A DNA stretch of 64,000 nt from an uncultured Alistipes sp. (GCA_938014215.1 CALLRW010000001.1:186001-250000); one strand, 5' to 3'; counted from the first letter of the stretch, positions 1-9,019 are shown. Translations and numbers: made by a program. The notes: generated by a model not told the origin, from the sequence alone.

Positions 1-103
1 TCCCGAGGTGACCGCCTCGACGAGCACCTACTACCAGAACCTCGACTTCTTCATGCAGCCGAGCGTGCGGACGATCGGATTCAGCGTACGGCTTCAATTC
101 TAA
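1..103 (+). CDS. SusC/RagA TonB-dependent transporter, C-terminal end only
   Basis: Only the last 33 codons are in the window, in the frame starting at base 2. The peptide ends VRTIGFSVRLQF, the typical last beta-strand of a SusC-family outer-membrane barrel with a terminal Phe for BAM recognition. A SusD gene starts 12 bases after the stop, the standard SusC-SusD order, which supports the call. The rest of the transporter lies to the left of the window, so nothing can be said about its plug or N-terminal domains. Confidence 0.85.
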   Translation, partial: PEVTASTSTYYQNLDFFMQPSVRTIGFSVRLQF

Positions 104-115
104 TACCAACCATTC

Positions 116-1693
116 ATGAAAACGACTGTGAACAGAATCAAGATATGGGTCGGAGCCGTGGCCGCGCTGGCCGTTGCGGCTACCGCCTGCACGAGCGAGT
201 TCGAGAACTACAACACCGATCCCAATGCCGCTCAGGTGGTGGATCAGGCCTCGCTGATCACCACCATGGAGCTCGACGCCGCCTACCCGACGACGGGCGA
301 GACGACCGTCCCCGTCAACCGCTACCAGACGGGCTGGAACCTGCTGGCCGACCACTATGCCGGCTACATGGCCTGCGCCAACCACTTCGACGGCGGCAGC
401 AACCCGATGGTCTACAACCTGACGGCCAACAACTGGAGCAATACGGTCTTCGAGGTGGCCTTCACGCAGGTGATGCCGGCCTGGCTGATGCTCAAGGCGG
501 GCTACGACGAGGGGCTGCTGAGCGCCCACGCCATGGCCGTGGCCGACATCCTCAAGGTGCTGACGCTGCACCGCGCCAGCGACATGTACGGTCCGCTGCC
601 GGTGCTCCACTTCGGTGAGTCGATCAGCCCCTACGATTCGCAGGAGACCCTCTACCACCACTTCTTCGAGACGCTCAACCGTTCGATCGAGGCCCTCAAG
701 GCGCAGATCGCCGTGGCGCCGGGCGACAAGTCGCTCGAGAAGGTCGACGCCATCTATGCCGGTGACCTGAACAAGTGGCTGCTCTTCGCCAATTCGCTCA
801 AGCTGCGGCTGGCGATCCGTATCCGCTACGTCGAGCCCGATCTCTCGAAGCAGTATGCCCAAGAGGCCATCACCGACGGGGTGATCACCTCGACGGCCGA
901 CAACGCCGTGCTGAAGAGCTACCGCCAGATCACGATCAACAACCCGATGGAGATGATCTGGAACTCGTACAACGACGCCCGCATGAGCGCCTCGATGGAC
1001 TCCTATCTGAACGGTTACGAGGATCCGCGCCGGGCCTCGATGTTCCAGCCCGCGACGATCGACGGCGGAGGCTACCACGGCGTGCGCAACGGTCTGGGAT
1101 CCACCGAGCAGAAGTTCTACACGAAGATGTCGGCCCCGAACATCCAGACCGATACGCCGATGAACTGGCTGCTGGCTTCGGAGGTGGCCTTCCTCAAGGC
1201 CGAGTACTGCCTGATGACGGGTGACAACACGGGTGCGCAGAGCAACTACGAGGAGGGTGTCCGCCTGTCGTTTGCCGAGAACGGACTCTCGGCGAGCGAG
1301 GCTGCGACCTATCTGGCCAGCGAGAAGACTCCGGCCACCTTCTCCGACGTCTCGGAGAACCCGACGAAATACTCGGCCAGCGCCCGCGGCAAGGTGACGG
1401 TCAAGTGGCAGAACGACGGCAACGAACTCGAGCGCATCATTACGCAGAAGTGGATCGCCCTCTTCCCGAACGGCATGGAGGCCTGGGCCGAGTTCCGCCG
1501 GACGGGTTTCCCGCGGCTCTTCCCGATCGTGGCCAACAGCGAGGATCCGACCGTCGACAAGAATGTCCAGATCCGCCGCATGGTCTTCCCGAAACTCGAG
1601 TACTCGAACAACGCCGGAGCGGTCAATGCGGCCGTGCGGCTGCTCGACGGTCCCGATGCCGGCGGTACGAAACTCTGGTGGGACAAGAAATAA
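116..1693 (+). CDS. SusD/RagB-family glycan-binding lipoprotein
   Basis: A 525-residue outer-surface lipoprotein that caps the upstream SusC transporter and binds the glycan. It has a lipoprotein signal with the lipidated Cys at residue 25 (ATAC), followed by the usual SusD start FENYNTDPN. The N-terminal TPR-like helices and the C-terminal stretch with ITQKWIALFPNG and AWAEFRRTGFPRL are hallmarks of the family. The length is normal. The gene sits between the SusC tail and a GH18 lipoprotein gene 33 bases downstream, so it belongs to a PUL operon. The ligand is inferred to be an N-glycan or related GlcNAc-containing glycan, from the GH18 neighbour and not from this protein itself. Confidence 0.95.
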   Translation: MKTTVNRIKIWVGAVAALAVAATACTSEFENYNTDPNAAQVVDQASLITTMELDAAYPTTGETTVPVNRYQTGWNLLADHYAGYMACANHFDGGSNPMVYNLTANNWSNTVFEVAFTQVMPAWLMLKAGYDEGLLSAHAMAVADILKVLTLHRASDMYGPLPVLHFGESISPYDSQETLYHHFFETLNRSIEALKAQIAVAPGDKSLEKVDAIYAGDLNKWLLFANSLKLRLAIRIRYVEPDLSKQYAQEAITDGVITSTADNAVLKSYRQITINNPMEMIWNSYNDARMSASMDSYLNGYEDPRRASMFQPATIDGGGYHGVRNGLGSTEQKFYTKMSAPNIQTDTPMNWLLASEVAFLKAEYCLMTGDNTGAQSNYEEGVRLSFAENGLSASEAATYLASEKTPATFSDVSENPTKYSASARGKVTVKWQNDGNELERIITQKWIALFPNGMEAWAEFRRTGFPRLFPIVANSEDPTVDKNVQIRRMVFPKLEYSNNAGAVNAAVRLLDGPDAGGTKLWWDKK

Positions 1694-1726
1694 GCGACCT
1701 TATCCACGTAAAACAGACTAATCAAG

Positions 1727-4012
1727 ATGAAAAAAGAACTGATTCATATATTGACGGTGTTGGCCGGAGCGGCGATGCTCTTCGCCTGCGAGAAGCAGAC
1801 GACCCCCGAACCGGTCCGTATCCAGTATCCGGACAAGCAGTCGCCCATTCTGCGTGACGACGCCTACTACGCCCGTCTGCGCGCCTACAAGCAGACCGAT
1901 CACAAACTGGCCTTCGGATGGTACGGTTCCTGGACGGGAATCGGCGCCTCGGAGCAGAGCCGTCTGCGCAGTGCCCCCGACTCGATGGACATCATCTCGA
2001 TCTGGAGCCAGTGGCACAGCCTGAGCCCCGAACAACTCGAGGACAAGGCCTACGTGCAGCAGATCAAGGGAACGAAGGTCGTCTTCTGCATCTCGGCCAA
2101 GGACATGCCCGAGGAGTTCAAGGTCGACGGCCAGATCACCGAGGAGGGTATCGTGGCCTACGCCAAGGCCTGGGGCAAGGACTCGATGGACAAGTACCAG
2201 TACGACGGTATGGACATCGACTTCGAGACGGCCGTCGACCACCAGGGCCCGATGAACAAGAACCCGGAGAACTTCAAGCGTTTTGCCGAGGAGCTGAGCA
2301 AGTACATCGGTCCCAAGTCGGGAACGGGCCGCCTGTTCCTCATCGACGGAAACATCGACAGCGACTGGCTCCCGGCCAACATCGGCGAACTGTGCGACTA
2401 TGCCGTTTCGCAGGCCTACAACTGCACGGGTGCCAGCAACCTCCGCAGCCGTACGCAGAGTGCCGCCGGTCGCGGATGGCGCCCCGAACAGATCATCTTC
2501 ACGGAGAACTTCGAGTCGCTGTGGCAGAACGGCGGCACCAGCTACAACCACAACGGAGAGTCGATCCCCTCGCTGCTGGGTATGGCCTACTTCGCGCTGG
2601 AGGAGACCTCGGCCGGCTTCGGCTCCTACCACATGGAGTATGAGTACGGCAACTCCAGCATGCCCTACAAGTATATCCGCCAGGCGATCCAGATTGCCAA
2701 CCCCGCGCCGCAGGGCGACTACACGAAGAACCTCCTGACGCTCGATCAGGCCGGTGAGGCCACCGTCGAGCTGACCCCCTTCCCGTCGGGTGCCACCGAG
2801 GCCGCAGCCATTTCGCTCTCGGGTTCGCTCTCGGCCGTAGCCGCTGCGGAGATGACCTTCCCGCTGGTGCTCGATCCCACGCTTGTCGACTCCTACAACG
2901 CCTACAACTACACCGAATTCGAGGCAATCGATCCGGCGAGCGTCACCTTTACGGCTCCGTTCCGCTTTGCGGCCGGCGAGCAGCACTCCTCGGTGGAGAC
3001 CCCCGTGCAGATGATCATCACGGGCAAGGGCCTCGAGGCCGGCAAGGAGTATCTGGCCGCCGTGCGCGCCGACTATTCGGGTGTGGCGGGCGTCGCCCCG
3101 AACACGGCCCGCGAGGTTCTCTACGTGCGTGTAAGCTTGAAATCCAAGCAGACGGCCAATACGGTCACCATCTCGGGCAACCAGACCGAGCAGCTGGAGA
3201 TCGTCTCGCTGATCGACGGTACGCTGATCGAGCAGGGAACCTGTGAACTGACGCTGGGTCTGCAGTACGGTGTGCCGGAGGATGTATCGTTCGCCCTGGA
3301 GGTCGATCCGACGCTGGTCGATGCCTACAACCGCGACAAAGGCACCAGCTACCGCACGCTTGCGGCCGATCAGATGACGCTTCCCGAAGCTATCACCCTG
3401 AAGCAGGGCGAGAAGATGGCCGCTCCGATCACGATCGGCGTCAAGGATCCCGCGGCGCTCGAGAACGGCGACTACATGATCGCCTACCGGATCAACCTCG
3501 GCAATTCGGAGGACTACTGGCTCTACGACGAGAAGGTACTGACGCGCTACATCATCGTCTCGAAGTCGCAGACCAACGTCCAGGAGCGGGTCGATACGGT
3601 CGACGGCACGGTGATCGAGGATCGTTCGGGCTGGACCTTTACGGCCAACGACAAGGACTACACGGCGGCGATGTTCGACGGACAGCTGACCGGCGGATGG
3701 ACCGCCTTCACGGAGGAGACCCCCGAAATCAAGGTGGTGGTCGACATGGCCACGGTACATACGATCGTCGGCTGGCGGATGGGTTACATCGACTACTCGT
3801 TCAAGAACCTGCGCGACATCGAGGTGAGCCTCGACGGCCAGAAGTGGCAGGCACAGGCTTCGGGTACGGTCGAGCTCGCCCTGACGGATGGCAACTGGCG
3901 CTATCTGCAGCTGCGCAGCCCGGTGGAATGCCGCTACATCCGCATGACCATCATCCCCTACTCCTGGGCCTACAACATCTGCGAGTTCGAGGCCTATGCA
4001 CCGAAAAATTAA
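1727..4012 (+). CDS. GH18 endo-beta-N-acetylglucosaminidase-like lipoprotein with DUF1735 and F5/8C domains
   Basis: Predicted surface enzyme of 761 residues with lipidated Cys at 21. Residues 45-320 form a GH18 barrel. The catalytic signature DGMDIDFE spans 160-167, matching the family consensus DGxDxDxE with E167 as the acid/base, so the site looks intact. Two DUF1735 (BT_3987-type beta-sandwich) domains follow at about 335-460 and 475-600, then a discoidin-like F5/8 type C domain at about 620-760 that probably binds carbohydrate. Characterised Bacteroides relatives of this GH18 group cleave the chitobiose core of N-glycans (established for EndoBT-3987); the same activity here is inferred. 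It lies between SusD and a DUF1735/LamG gene, in the same operon. The substrate class (high-mannose or complex) cannot be told from sequence alone. Confidence 0.88.
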   Translation: MKKELIHILTVLAGAAMLFACEKQTTPEPVRIQYPDKQSPILRDDAYYARLRAYKQTDHKLAFGWYGSWTGIGASEQSRLRSAPDSMDIISIWSQWHSLSPEQLEDKAYVQQIKGTKVVFCISAKDMPEEFKVDGQITEEGIVAYAKAWGKDSMDKYQYDGMDIDFETAVDHQGPMNKNPENFKRFAEELSKYIGPKSGTGRLFLIDGNIDSDWLPANIGELCDYAVSQAYNCTGASNLRSRTQSAAGRGWRPEQIIFTENFESLWQNGGTSYNHNGESIPSLLGMAYFALEETSAGFGSYHMEYEYGNSSMPYKYIRQAIQIANPAPQGDYTKNLLTLDQAGEATVELTPFPSGATEAAAISLSGSLSAVAAAEMTFPLVLDPTLVDSYNAYNYTEFEAIDPASVTFTAPFRFAAGEQHSSVETPVQMIITGKGLEAGKEYLAAVRADYSGVAGVAPNTAREVLYVRVSLKSKQTANTVTISGNQTEQLEIVSLIDGTLIEQGTCELTLGLQYGVPEDVSFALEVDPTLVDAYNRDKGTSYRTLAADQMTLPEAITLKQGEKMAAPITIGVKDPAALENGDYMIAYRINLGNSEDYWLYDEKVLTRYIIVSKSQTNVQERVDTVDGTVIEDRSGWTFTANDKDYTAAMFDGQLTGGWTAFTEETPEIKVVVDMATVHTIVGWRMGYIDYSFKNLRDIEVSLDGQKWQAQASGTVELALTDGNWRYLQLRSPVECRYIRMTIIPYSWAYNICEFEAYAPKN

Positions 4013-4033
4013 CCGATCAAAACGACTGAAACC

Positions 4034-5245
4034 ATGAAAATGAAACAGATATGGGCCTCCCTGGCGCTGGTTGCCGCGCTTGCGGGCTGCCAGGAGGCCG
4101 CCCAGTACGAGCCTTCGATCTACATCACGGAGGCGCAGCGTGAGCCGGCGAAGATCGTCACCATCACGCAGGCGGGCGAGAAGGCCACCTTCTCGGTCTC
4201 CGCTTCGCAGATCGTCGGCCACGAGACCCACGTCTCGCTGCAGGTATGCCCCGAGCTGCTCGAGGCATACAACTCCAAATACGGCCGTACGTGCGTGCTG
4301 CTCGACGAGAAACTCTACGACTTCGCGAAGCAGGAGGTGACCATCAAGGCCGGCACCAGCGTCTCGGACGAGGCCGAAATCGTCGTCAAGGAGGCCCTCG
4401 AGCCGGGTACGTTCTACTGCCTGCCGATGCGGATCGTGCAGACCGACGGTTCGATGGCGATCCTCGATGCCTCGAGCACGCTCTACCTCGTCTTCCGCGC
4501 ACCGGTTCACGGCAAGGGCGTCTACATCGGTTCGGGCAACAAGTACATCGTGCCGGGCTTCTACGACCAGCGCGGCCAGGAGGGAACGCGTGACCTGTCG
4601 GCCCTGCCGGAGCTGACGCTCGAGTGCCGGGTCTATGCGAAGAGCTTCCAGAAGAGCGATCCCTACATCTCCTCGATCATGGGTCTCGAGGGTAACGTCT
4701 GCATGCGTTTCGGCGACGTGAAGATCGGTTACGACGTGCTTCAGGTCTGCAAGGGCGACTACCAGCCGGCGGCGATCAACGCTCCGTGCGCCACGAACCA
4801 GTGGTACCACGTGGCGGCCGTCTGGACCCGCAGCTCGCTGCGCATCTACATCGACGGACAGTTCATCACCGAGACGACCCACAAGGGCGAAACGGTCGAC
4901 ATCTCGCAGGTTCAGCTGTGGAACGGCCGCGGTATCGGCTTCGGACTGGGCTGCGCCTCGAACTACAACGGCAACCGTCCGCTCGACGGCTATCTGGCCG
5001 AGGCGCGTGTCTGGACCCGGGCGCTGACGGCCAGCGAGATTGCCAACGTGAAGGATCTGGTGATTGCCGATCCGCAGTCGCCCGACCTTCTGGCCTACTG
5101 GAAGATGGATGCCAGCGAGTCGGCCTCGATGAGCGAATCCTATTCGGGCTGGTACCTGCAGAACAAGGTGGTCGATCAGACCGGTCATGGATATGATGCC
5201 TACGGATTGTCCTCCGATCCGCAATACCTGGAGGCAACCTGGTAA
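4034..5245 (+). CDS. DUF1735 plus LamG/concanavalin-like surface lipoprotein
   Basis: A 403-residue lipoprotein with lipidated Cys at 19 (LAGC). An N-terminal DUF1735 beta-sandwich (about 30-155) contains the family phrase VCPELLEAYNSKYG. A LamG-like jelly roll (about 165-400) follows with NQWYHVAAVWT, LRIYIDGQ and GYLAEARVWTRALT, the usual LamG-like marker phrases. No glycosidase residues are recognisable, so it is probably a surface glycan-binding protein that works with the GH18 gene 21 bases upstream. It is the last gene of the operon and is followed by a strong terminator. A homologous gene occupies the same place in the second module (16271-17515). Confidence 0.87.
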   Translation: MKMKQIWASLALVAALAGCQEAAQYEPSIYITEAQREPAKIVTITQAGEKATFSVSASQIVGHETHVSLQVCPELLEAYNSKYGRTCVLLDEKLYDFAKQEVTIKAGTSVSDEAEIVVKEALEPGTFYCLPMRIVQTDGSMAILDASSTLYLVFRAPVHGKGVYIGSGNKYIVPGFYDQRGQEGTRDLSALPELTLECRVYAKSFQKSDPYISSIMGLEGNVCMRFGDVKIGYDVLQVCKGDYQPAAINAPCATNQWYHVAAVWTRSSLRIYIDGQFITETTHKGETVDISQVQLWNGRGIGFGLGCASNYNGNRPLDGYLAEARVWTRALTASEIANVKDLVIADPQSPDLLAYWKMDASESASMSESYSGWYLQNKVVDQTGHGYDAYGLSSDPQYLEATW

Positions 5246-5347
5246 TAACAGGGGGAGTTTGGGAGCGTTGATTCTGCCGGGAACCGGCATGGGAGATTGG
5301 GGTTCCGGGGTTCCCGGCGGAACAGCGCGAAAATGAAAACAGAGAGG

Positions 5348-5379
5348 AGCGGGCGGCTTTCGGGCCGTCCGCTTTTTTT
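5348..5379 (+). terminator. Rho-independent terminator of the first PUL operon
   Basis: AGCGGGCGGC pairs with GCCGTCCGCT across a 6-base loop, and seven T follow. It lies about 100 bases after the LamG gene, between convergent genes. A second inverted repeat, GGGAACC/GGTTCCC, lies just before it at about 5279-5312. Confidence 0.9.
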
Positions 5380-5424
5380 GTGAGGGGGGGAATGCCCGAG
5401 GGCGGGCGGGATTCTGTTGTCGGA

Positions 5425-5877
5425 TTACTTTTCGGTCAGATCCATGCGCATCCGTACCATATGGCGGCACTCCACGCCGTTTTCGAGGATTGGGGCCGGG
5501 TAGTGTTTGCGGAAATAATCAATGTCGAGGCCGCAGCGGACGAATCCGCATCGTTCGTAGAGGGCGATCTGTCCCGTTCCGGAATCTCCGGTGCCGATCT
5601 CGAGGATCCGGAAACCCGCCTCACGGGCCGTTCGGACGGCGTGTCGCAGCAGGGCGGTTGCAATTCCCCGGCGTTGACAGGCCGGAGTCACGGCGATATT
5701 CACCACCTCGGCCGTGAAGGGTCGCGTGTGCAGAAGCAGGTATTGACCGACGATTTGTCCGTCGGCGAAGGCGGCATAGCAGCGGCTGCGCGGCAGGTAA
5801 TCGGCGATCGAATCTTCGGATTCGTCGGCAAGGAGCAGCAGTGCGCGGGAAGGGGTGTCGGTGGCGCGGATTTCCAT
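5425..5877 (-). CDS. GNAT family N-acetyltransferase, RimI-like
   Basis: A 150-residue acetyltransferase. The acetyl-CoA-binding motif A is clear at about residues 60-85: EVVNIAVTPACQRRGIATAL, containing the R/QxxGxG/A signature (QRRGIA). Downstream are the helix with LLRHAVRTAREAG and the C-terminal ALYERCGF, typical of RimI-like GNATs. The ATG at 5877 was chosen because it starts the GNAT fold at the right length; a longer frame to 6252 only runs antisense through the neighbouring membrane-protein gene. The substrate is unknown. The gene is convergent with the PUL operon and follows the YqaA-like gene by 56 bases. Confidence 0.88.
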   Translation of the reverse strand: MEIRATDTPSRALLLLADESEDSIADYLPRSRCYAAFADGQIVGQYLLLHTRPFTAEVVNIAVTPACQRRGIATALLRHAVRTAREAGFRILEIGTGDSGTGQIALYERCGFVRCGLDIDYFRKHYPAPILENGVECRHMVRMRMDLTEK

Positions 5878-5933
5878 GGTGACGTCTTGGATGGAGGTGA
5901 AAGGTGAAAATACGGGTTGGGGCTCCGAACCGC

Positions 5934-6392
5934 TCAGAAGAGTGAGACGACCCCTTCGAACGAGGCCAGGATGACGATGTAGCGCAGCGTCTTGCCGGCG
6001 AGCATCGAGACCGTCGTCAGCCAGACATTGCTGCGCATGAGCCCCAGCACGATGGCGATCGCCTCGCCGATCGTGGGCAGGAAGGCGAAGAAGGCCATCA
6101 GTGCGCCGCGGCCGGAGAGAAACTTCCGGGCCCGGGCCAGCTGGCGGGTGGAGACCCCGATGCGGGTGATCCATTCGGTGCGGCCGAGGGTTCCGATCCA
6201 GTAGCAGGTCATGCCGCCGAGGGTATTGCCCAGGGCGGCTGCTGCGACGCACCCCACGGGGTCGAGTCCCATGCGGACCAGTACGACCATCACCGCCTCG
6301 GAACTGAACGGAAGGATGCTCCCGGCGATGAAGGCCGAGAGGAAGAGCCCCCAGTAGCCCCAGTCGATCAGAAATTGCGTGATTGTCTCCAT
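5934..6392 (-). CDS. YqaA/DedA-type (VTT domain) inner-membrane protein
   Basis: A 152-residue membrane protein with about four hydrophobic segments: residues 9-30, 33-55, 95-117 and 122-145. The start WGYWGLFLSAFIAGSILPFSSE and the motif ALGNTLGGMTCYWIG match the YqaA branch of the DedA/SNARE-associated family, with the conserved Pro-Ser-Glu and GNxxG elements visible. Members of the wider family are implicated in lipid scrambling or flippase activity and membrane homeostasis; the role of YqaA proteins is not settled. The length is usual for YqaA. It is a standalone housekeeping gene between GNAT and YjbQ genes on the same strand. Confidence 0.87.
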   Translation of the reverse strand: METITQFLIDWGYWGLFLSAFIAGSILPFSSEAVMVVLVRMGLDPVGCVAAAALGNTLGGMTCYWIGTLGRTEWITRIGVSTRQLARARKFLSGRGALMAFFAFLPTIGEAIAIVLGLMRSNVWLTTVSMLAGKTLRYIVILASFEGVVSLF

Positions 6393-6443
6393 GTGATTCG
6401 TTTTGCGTTTTTGCGGTTGGTTTGAAGATGGTTTGCGGGCGGA

Positions 6444-6857
6444 TTATTCGCCGAGGATCGTGGCGACGATCTGCCGTCCCGAGGCGCGGTTGCGGAATTC
6501 GCAGAGGTAGATCCCCTGCCAGGTCCCCAGCCCGAGCCGCCCGTCGACGATCGGAATCGTCAGGTCGACCCCCGTCAGCGTCGATTTGGCATGGGCCGGC
6601 ATGTCGTCGTCCCCCTCGAGCGTGTGGGAGTAGTAGCTCTCGCGTTCACGGACCAGACGGTCGAAGATGGCGTTGAGGTCCTGCCGCACGTCGGGATCGG
6701 CATTCTCGTTGATCGAGAGTCCGGCCGAGGTGTGGCGGATGAAGAGGTGGAGCAGCCCCGTGCGGGGAAGCTCCGGAAGGTGGCTGCGGATCTCGTCCGT
6801 CACCAGGTGAAAACCCCGGTTGCGGGGACGAAGCGTGAAGATGTGTTGGCGAATCAT
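6444..6857 (-). CDS. YjbQ family protein (UPF0047)
   Basis: A 137-residue protein of the YjbQ/UPF0047 family, small beta-rich trimers often annotated as secondary thiamine-phosphate synthase; the physiological role is uncertain. Diagnostic features are HTSAGLSINENADPDVR at about 41-57, SHTLEGDDDMPAHAKSTLTG at about 77-96 and LGTWQGIYLCEFRN near the end. The conserved His, Asp and Glu residues of the putative active site are present and the length is standard. It stands alone; the 266 bases upstream hold a short repeat cluster and no gene. Confidence 0.93.
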   Translation of the reverse strand: MIRQHIFTLRPRNRGFHLVTDEIRSHLPELPRTGLLHLFIRHTSAGLSINENADPDVRQDLNAIFDRLVRERESYYSHTLEGDDDMPAHAKSTLTGVDLTIPIVDGRLGLGTWQGIYLCEFRNRASGRQIVATILGE

Positions 6858-6980
6858 GGTTGATGGTCTGTTTGGTTCTCTGTTCGGTCGCCGGGCGACG
6901 AGAGGTTGCCGGCGGCTCTCGCGTTCCGGAGTGTCTGCATCCCGGTCGGTGTGGCGTATGGACCGCTCTCCTAAGGGCTC

Positions 6981-7098
6981 CTGACGGGTTCGCGACGCGG
7001 CGGTAGGTGGCTCGGACGGTCCCTGGCGGGCTTTTGCGGGTCTCTGCAGGTCGCCGGCGGTTCCTCTGGACGGGCTTCCGACGGGTTCCTGGCGGGCT
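6981..7098. repeat. Cluster of five degenerate CYGRCGGGYT decamers
   Basis: The intergenic stretch between yjbQ and the nucleoid-associated protein gene has five related ten-base words: CTGACGGGTT (6981), CTGGCGGGCT (7023), TGGACGGGCT (7067), CCGACGGGTT (7078) and CTGGCGGGCT (7089). The last three are nearly head to tail with an 11-base period. They could be a replication-slippage relic or protein-binding sites. In a GC-rich background part of the similarity may be chance. Confidence 0.45.
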
Positions 7099-7123
7099 GT
7101 CGGCAGGGTGGCAGGTGCGGCGG

Positions 7124-8164
7124 TTACTCCTCCTCCTGGTAATAGACCTTATAGTATTTGCCCTTCTCGTCCTGCCCCTGCTCGATCAGATCGCGGTTGC
7201 CGTGGATGTAGATGTGGAAGTTGCGGTCGAGCTTGATGACGCTCTTGAACGACCGGGCCTGCCGCTTGACCGCCGCATCCGAGATGCCGAATTCATCCTC
7301 GATGCGGATGTCGCGCTCCGACTCGTACTGCTCGCGGAAGCGGGCAAAACTCTCGGCTACCTCCGGCTGGCGGATCACACGCTCGGAGAAATCCTCCATC
7401 GAGAAATTGTCCTGCTCGCGGAAGTAGTTCATCGTCTCGTTGAGCATCTCGGCCTGATCGGCCTTCGAGACGTCGAACTCCTGGGCCAGGCGGTGCGTGA
7501 CGTAACGTTTGCACATAGCCATGGCATTGTGCGTGTTGTGGTAGCTGTCCTGCCGCTGGCGCAGGTGGAGGAAGTCGTCGATCCAGTAGCGGGCCTCGGT
7601 GCGGTTGGTGTTGTCGACGATCAGCACGACGAACCCCTCGTCGCGCTCCGTGTTGAGGATCACAGCCCCCTTGTCGAGCCGCTTGATGTCGATCCCCTCG
7701 CGCGTCGAGAGGCGGATCCCCTCGTCGGCCGCCTCGGCATTGAGATAGGTGTCGCGCGTCTCGGACTTGAAGAGCCCCAGGGCCTCGAACCGCTGGCCGC
7801 CGAATCCGCAGTTGCTGAAGCGGACGACGTAGAACTCGCCCCCCTTGATCTGGGGCAGCGTGCCGCAGGCGTAGAGGTGGCGGGCCAGGTTGACCGACTG
7901 TTCGTAGAGCGTCTCGGGGTGGTCGAAGATCCGTCCGGCGAAGTTCCATATCTCGTTGCACGTTAGGTCGCTTTCGTGGCAGAGCGTGTAGCTCGACTCG
8001 TCGCGGAAACCGTCGAGAAAGTAGGCCGTGAGGGTCTGCATCAGCGCCTCGTCGGCGGTCTGCGGGGAGAGGCCGGGCGAGACGAGCAGCGGTTCGTCCT
8101 TGGACTGATTGCCCACGCGGTGGACGGCGAGGGCTTCGATGCGGGTATCTTCGGTGTGGAGCAT
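7124..8164 (-). CDS. 37-kDa nucleoid-associated protein (NdpA/YejK family)
   Basis: A 346-residue cytoplasmic protein of the bacterial 37-kDa nucleoid-associated family. Family features are IEALAVHRVGNQ at the start, the central KGGEFYVVRFSNCGF, GAVILNTERDEGFVVLIVDN, and the C-terminal KLDRNFHIYIHGNRDLIEQG. E. coli YejK binds DNA and interacts with topoisomerases; the Bacteroidota homologues are not well characterised. The ATG at 8164 gives the family start; the longer frame to 8296 has an unlikely Arg-rich leader. A CATCTTTG element at 8187-8194 on the minus strand is one base off the TAnnTTTG -7 consensus and sits about 23 bases before this ATG, which agrees with the choice. Confidence 0.9.
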   Translation of the reverse strand: MLHTEDTRIEALAVHRVGNQSKDEPLLVSPGLSPQTADEALMQTLTAYFLDGFRDESSYTLCHESDLTCNEIWNFAGRIFDHPETLYEQSVNLARHLYACGTLPQIKGGEFYVVRFSNCGFGGQRFEALGLFKSETRDTYLNAEAADEGIRLSTREGIDIKRLDKGAVILNTERDEGFVVLIVDNTNRTEARYWIDDFLHLRQRQDSYHNTHNAMAMCKRYVTHRLAQEFDVSKADQAEMLNETMNYFREQDNFSMEDFSERVIRQPEVAESFARFREQYESERDIRIEDEFGISDAAVKRQARSFKSVIKLDRNFHIYIHGNRDLIEQGQDEKGKYYKVYYQEEE

Positions 8165-8303
8165 GGACGTTGGATTTTGGTCGATGCAAAGATGGCGATT
8201 TTTCGTCGTTCGGGCAAATCCCGGCCCGGAATCCCGGCGAATCCCCCTCTCGGAACGGGAGGCGGAATCCCCGGTCGGGTAGGCTTTTTTTTTCAAAATT
8301 TGC

Positions 8304-8311
8304 TATATTTG
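8304..8311 (+). promoter_or_regulatory. -7 promoter element TATATTTG for the ECF sigma gene
   Basis: Exact match to the Bacteroidota -7 consensus TAnnTTTG, only 19 bases before the proposed GTG start of the sigma-factor gene. A T-run at 8285-8293 lies upstream but no clean TTTG -33 element is seen. The inferred transcript would have a leader of about 12 bases. Confidence 0.6.
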
Positions 8312-8329
8312 TTTTCAAAATCCGACTCC

Positions 8330-8929
8330 GTGGGACACACCTTATCCGAAAATCGAGGCAGCGACGACGACTTCGGGCGGCTCTATGACGAGTTCCGCCC
8401 GCGGTTCATCGAGTTTGCCCGCGGATATGTCAAGGACCGCCTGACGGCCGAGGATCTGGTCACCGACTCGTTTCTCTACTTCTGGGAGAACCGCGGGCGG
8501 ATCGATCCTTCGTGCAACGTCGCGGCCTATGTCTTCACGACGCTGCGCCACAAGTGTCTGAACCACCTCCGGGCCCGGCTGGTCCGGCTGCGGGCCCAGA
8601 GCGAGATCGAACAGCTCGAAAAACGGGTGCTGAACGAGAATATCCGCTCGCTCGAACGCTGCGACCCGCAGCAGCTTTTCGAGGGGGAGATCGAGCGGAT
8701 CGTGCGCGAAAGTCTGGCCGAGATGCCCGAACTGACGCGGGGCGTCTTCACCGAACAGCGCTTCGGGGGACGCTCCTACCGTGAGGTGGCCGAGCTGTTC
8801 GGCATCACCGAACGCCGCGTCGGCACCGAACTCGAAAAGGCCCTCGGACTGTTGCGCCATGCCCTGCGGGATTACCTGCCGGCCGCCCTTGCCGCAGCCC
8901 TTCTGGAGCGCTTCTCGCGCACATTCTGA
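8330..8929 (+). CDS. ECF-type RNA polymerase sigma-70 factor
   Basis: A 199-residue ECF sigma factor. Region 2 (about 14-75) has FGRLYDEFRPRFIEFARGYV and AEDLVTDSFLYFWENRG; region 4 (about 125-185) has the helix-turn-helix RSYREVAELFGITERRVGTE. No in-frame ATG exists before region 3, so a GTG at 8330 (VGHTLSENRG) is taken as the start; it lies just after an exact -7 element. A TTG at 8309 is possible but would overlap the promoter. A FecR anti-sigma gene and an STN-bearing SusC follow, the classical trans-envelope signalling arrangement: substrate at SusC releases the sigma factor through FecR. It probably drives the downstream glycan operon. Confidence 0.92.
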   Translation: MGHTLSENRGSDDDFGRLYDEFRPRFIEFARGYVKDRLTAEDLVTDSFLYFWENRGRIDPSCNVAAYVFTTLRHKCLNHLRARLVRLRAQSEIEQLEKRVLNENIRSLERCDPQQLFEGEIERIVRESLAEMPELTRGVFTEQRFGGRSYREVAELFGITERRVGTELEKALGLLRHALRDYLPAALAAALLERFSRTF

Positions 8930-9019
8930 AATTTTTTTGCAAAAAAATGCGATTTTCTCCGGGAAAACCTCCCGCTCGGGTGCTTTTATGGTGAATGTCC
9001 CCCAAAGAGCGATAAAAGC

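Noticed and set aside
1718..5470. A 1250-codon minus-strand frame
   Set aside because: Antisense to the GH18 and LamG genes; no recognisable protein features.
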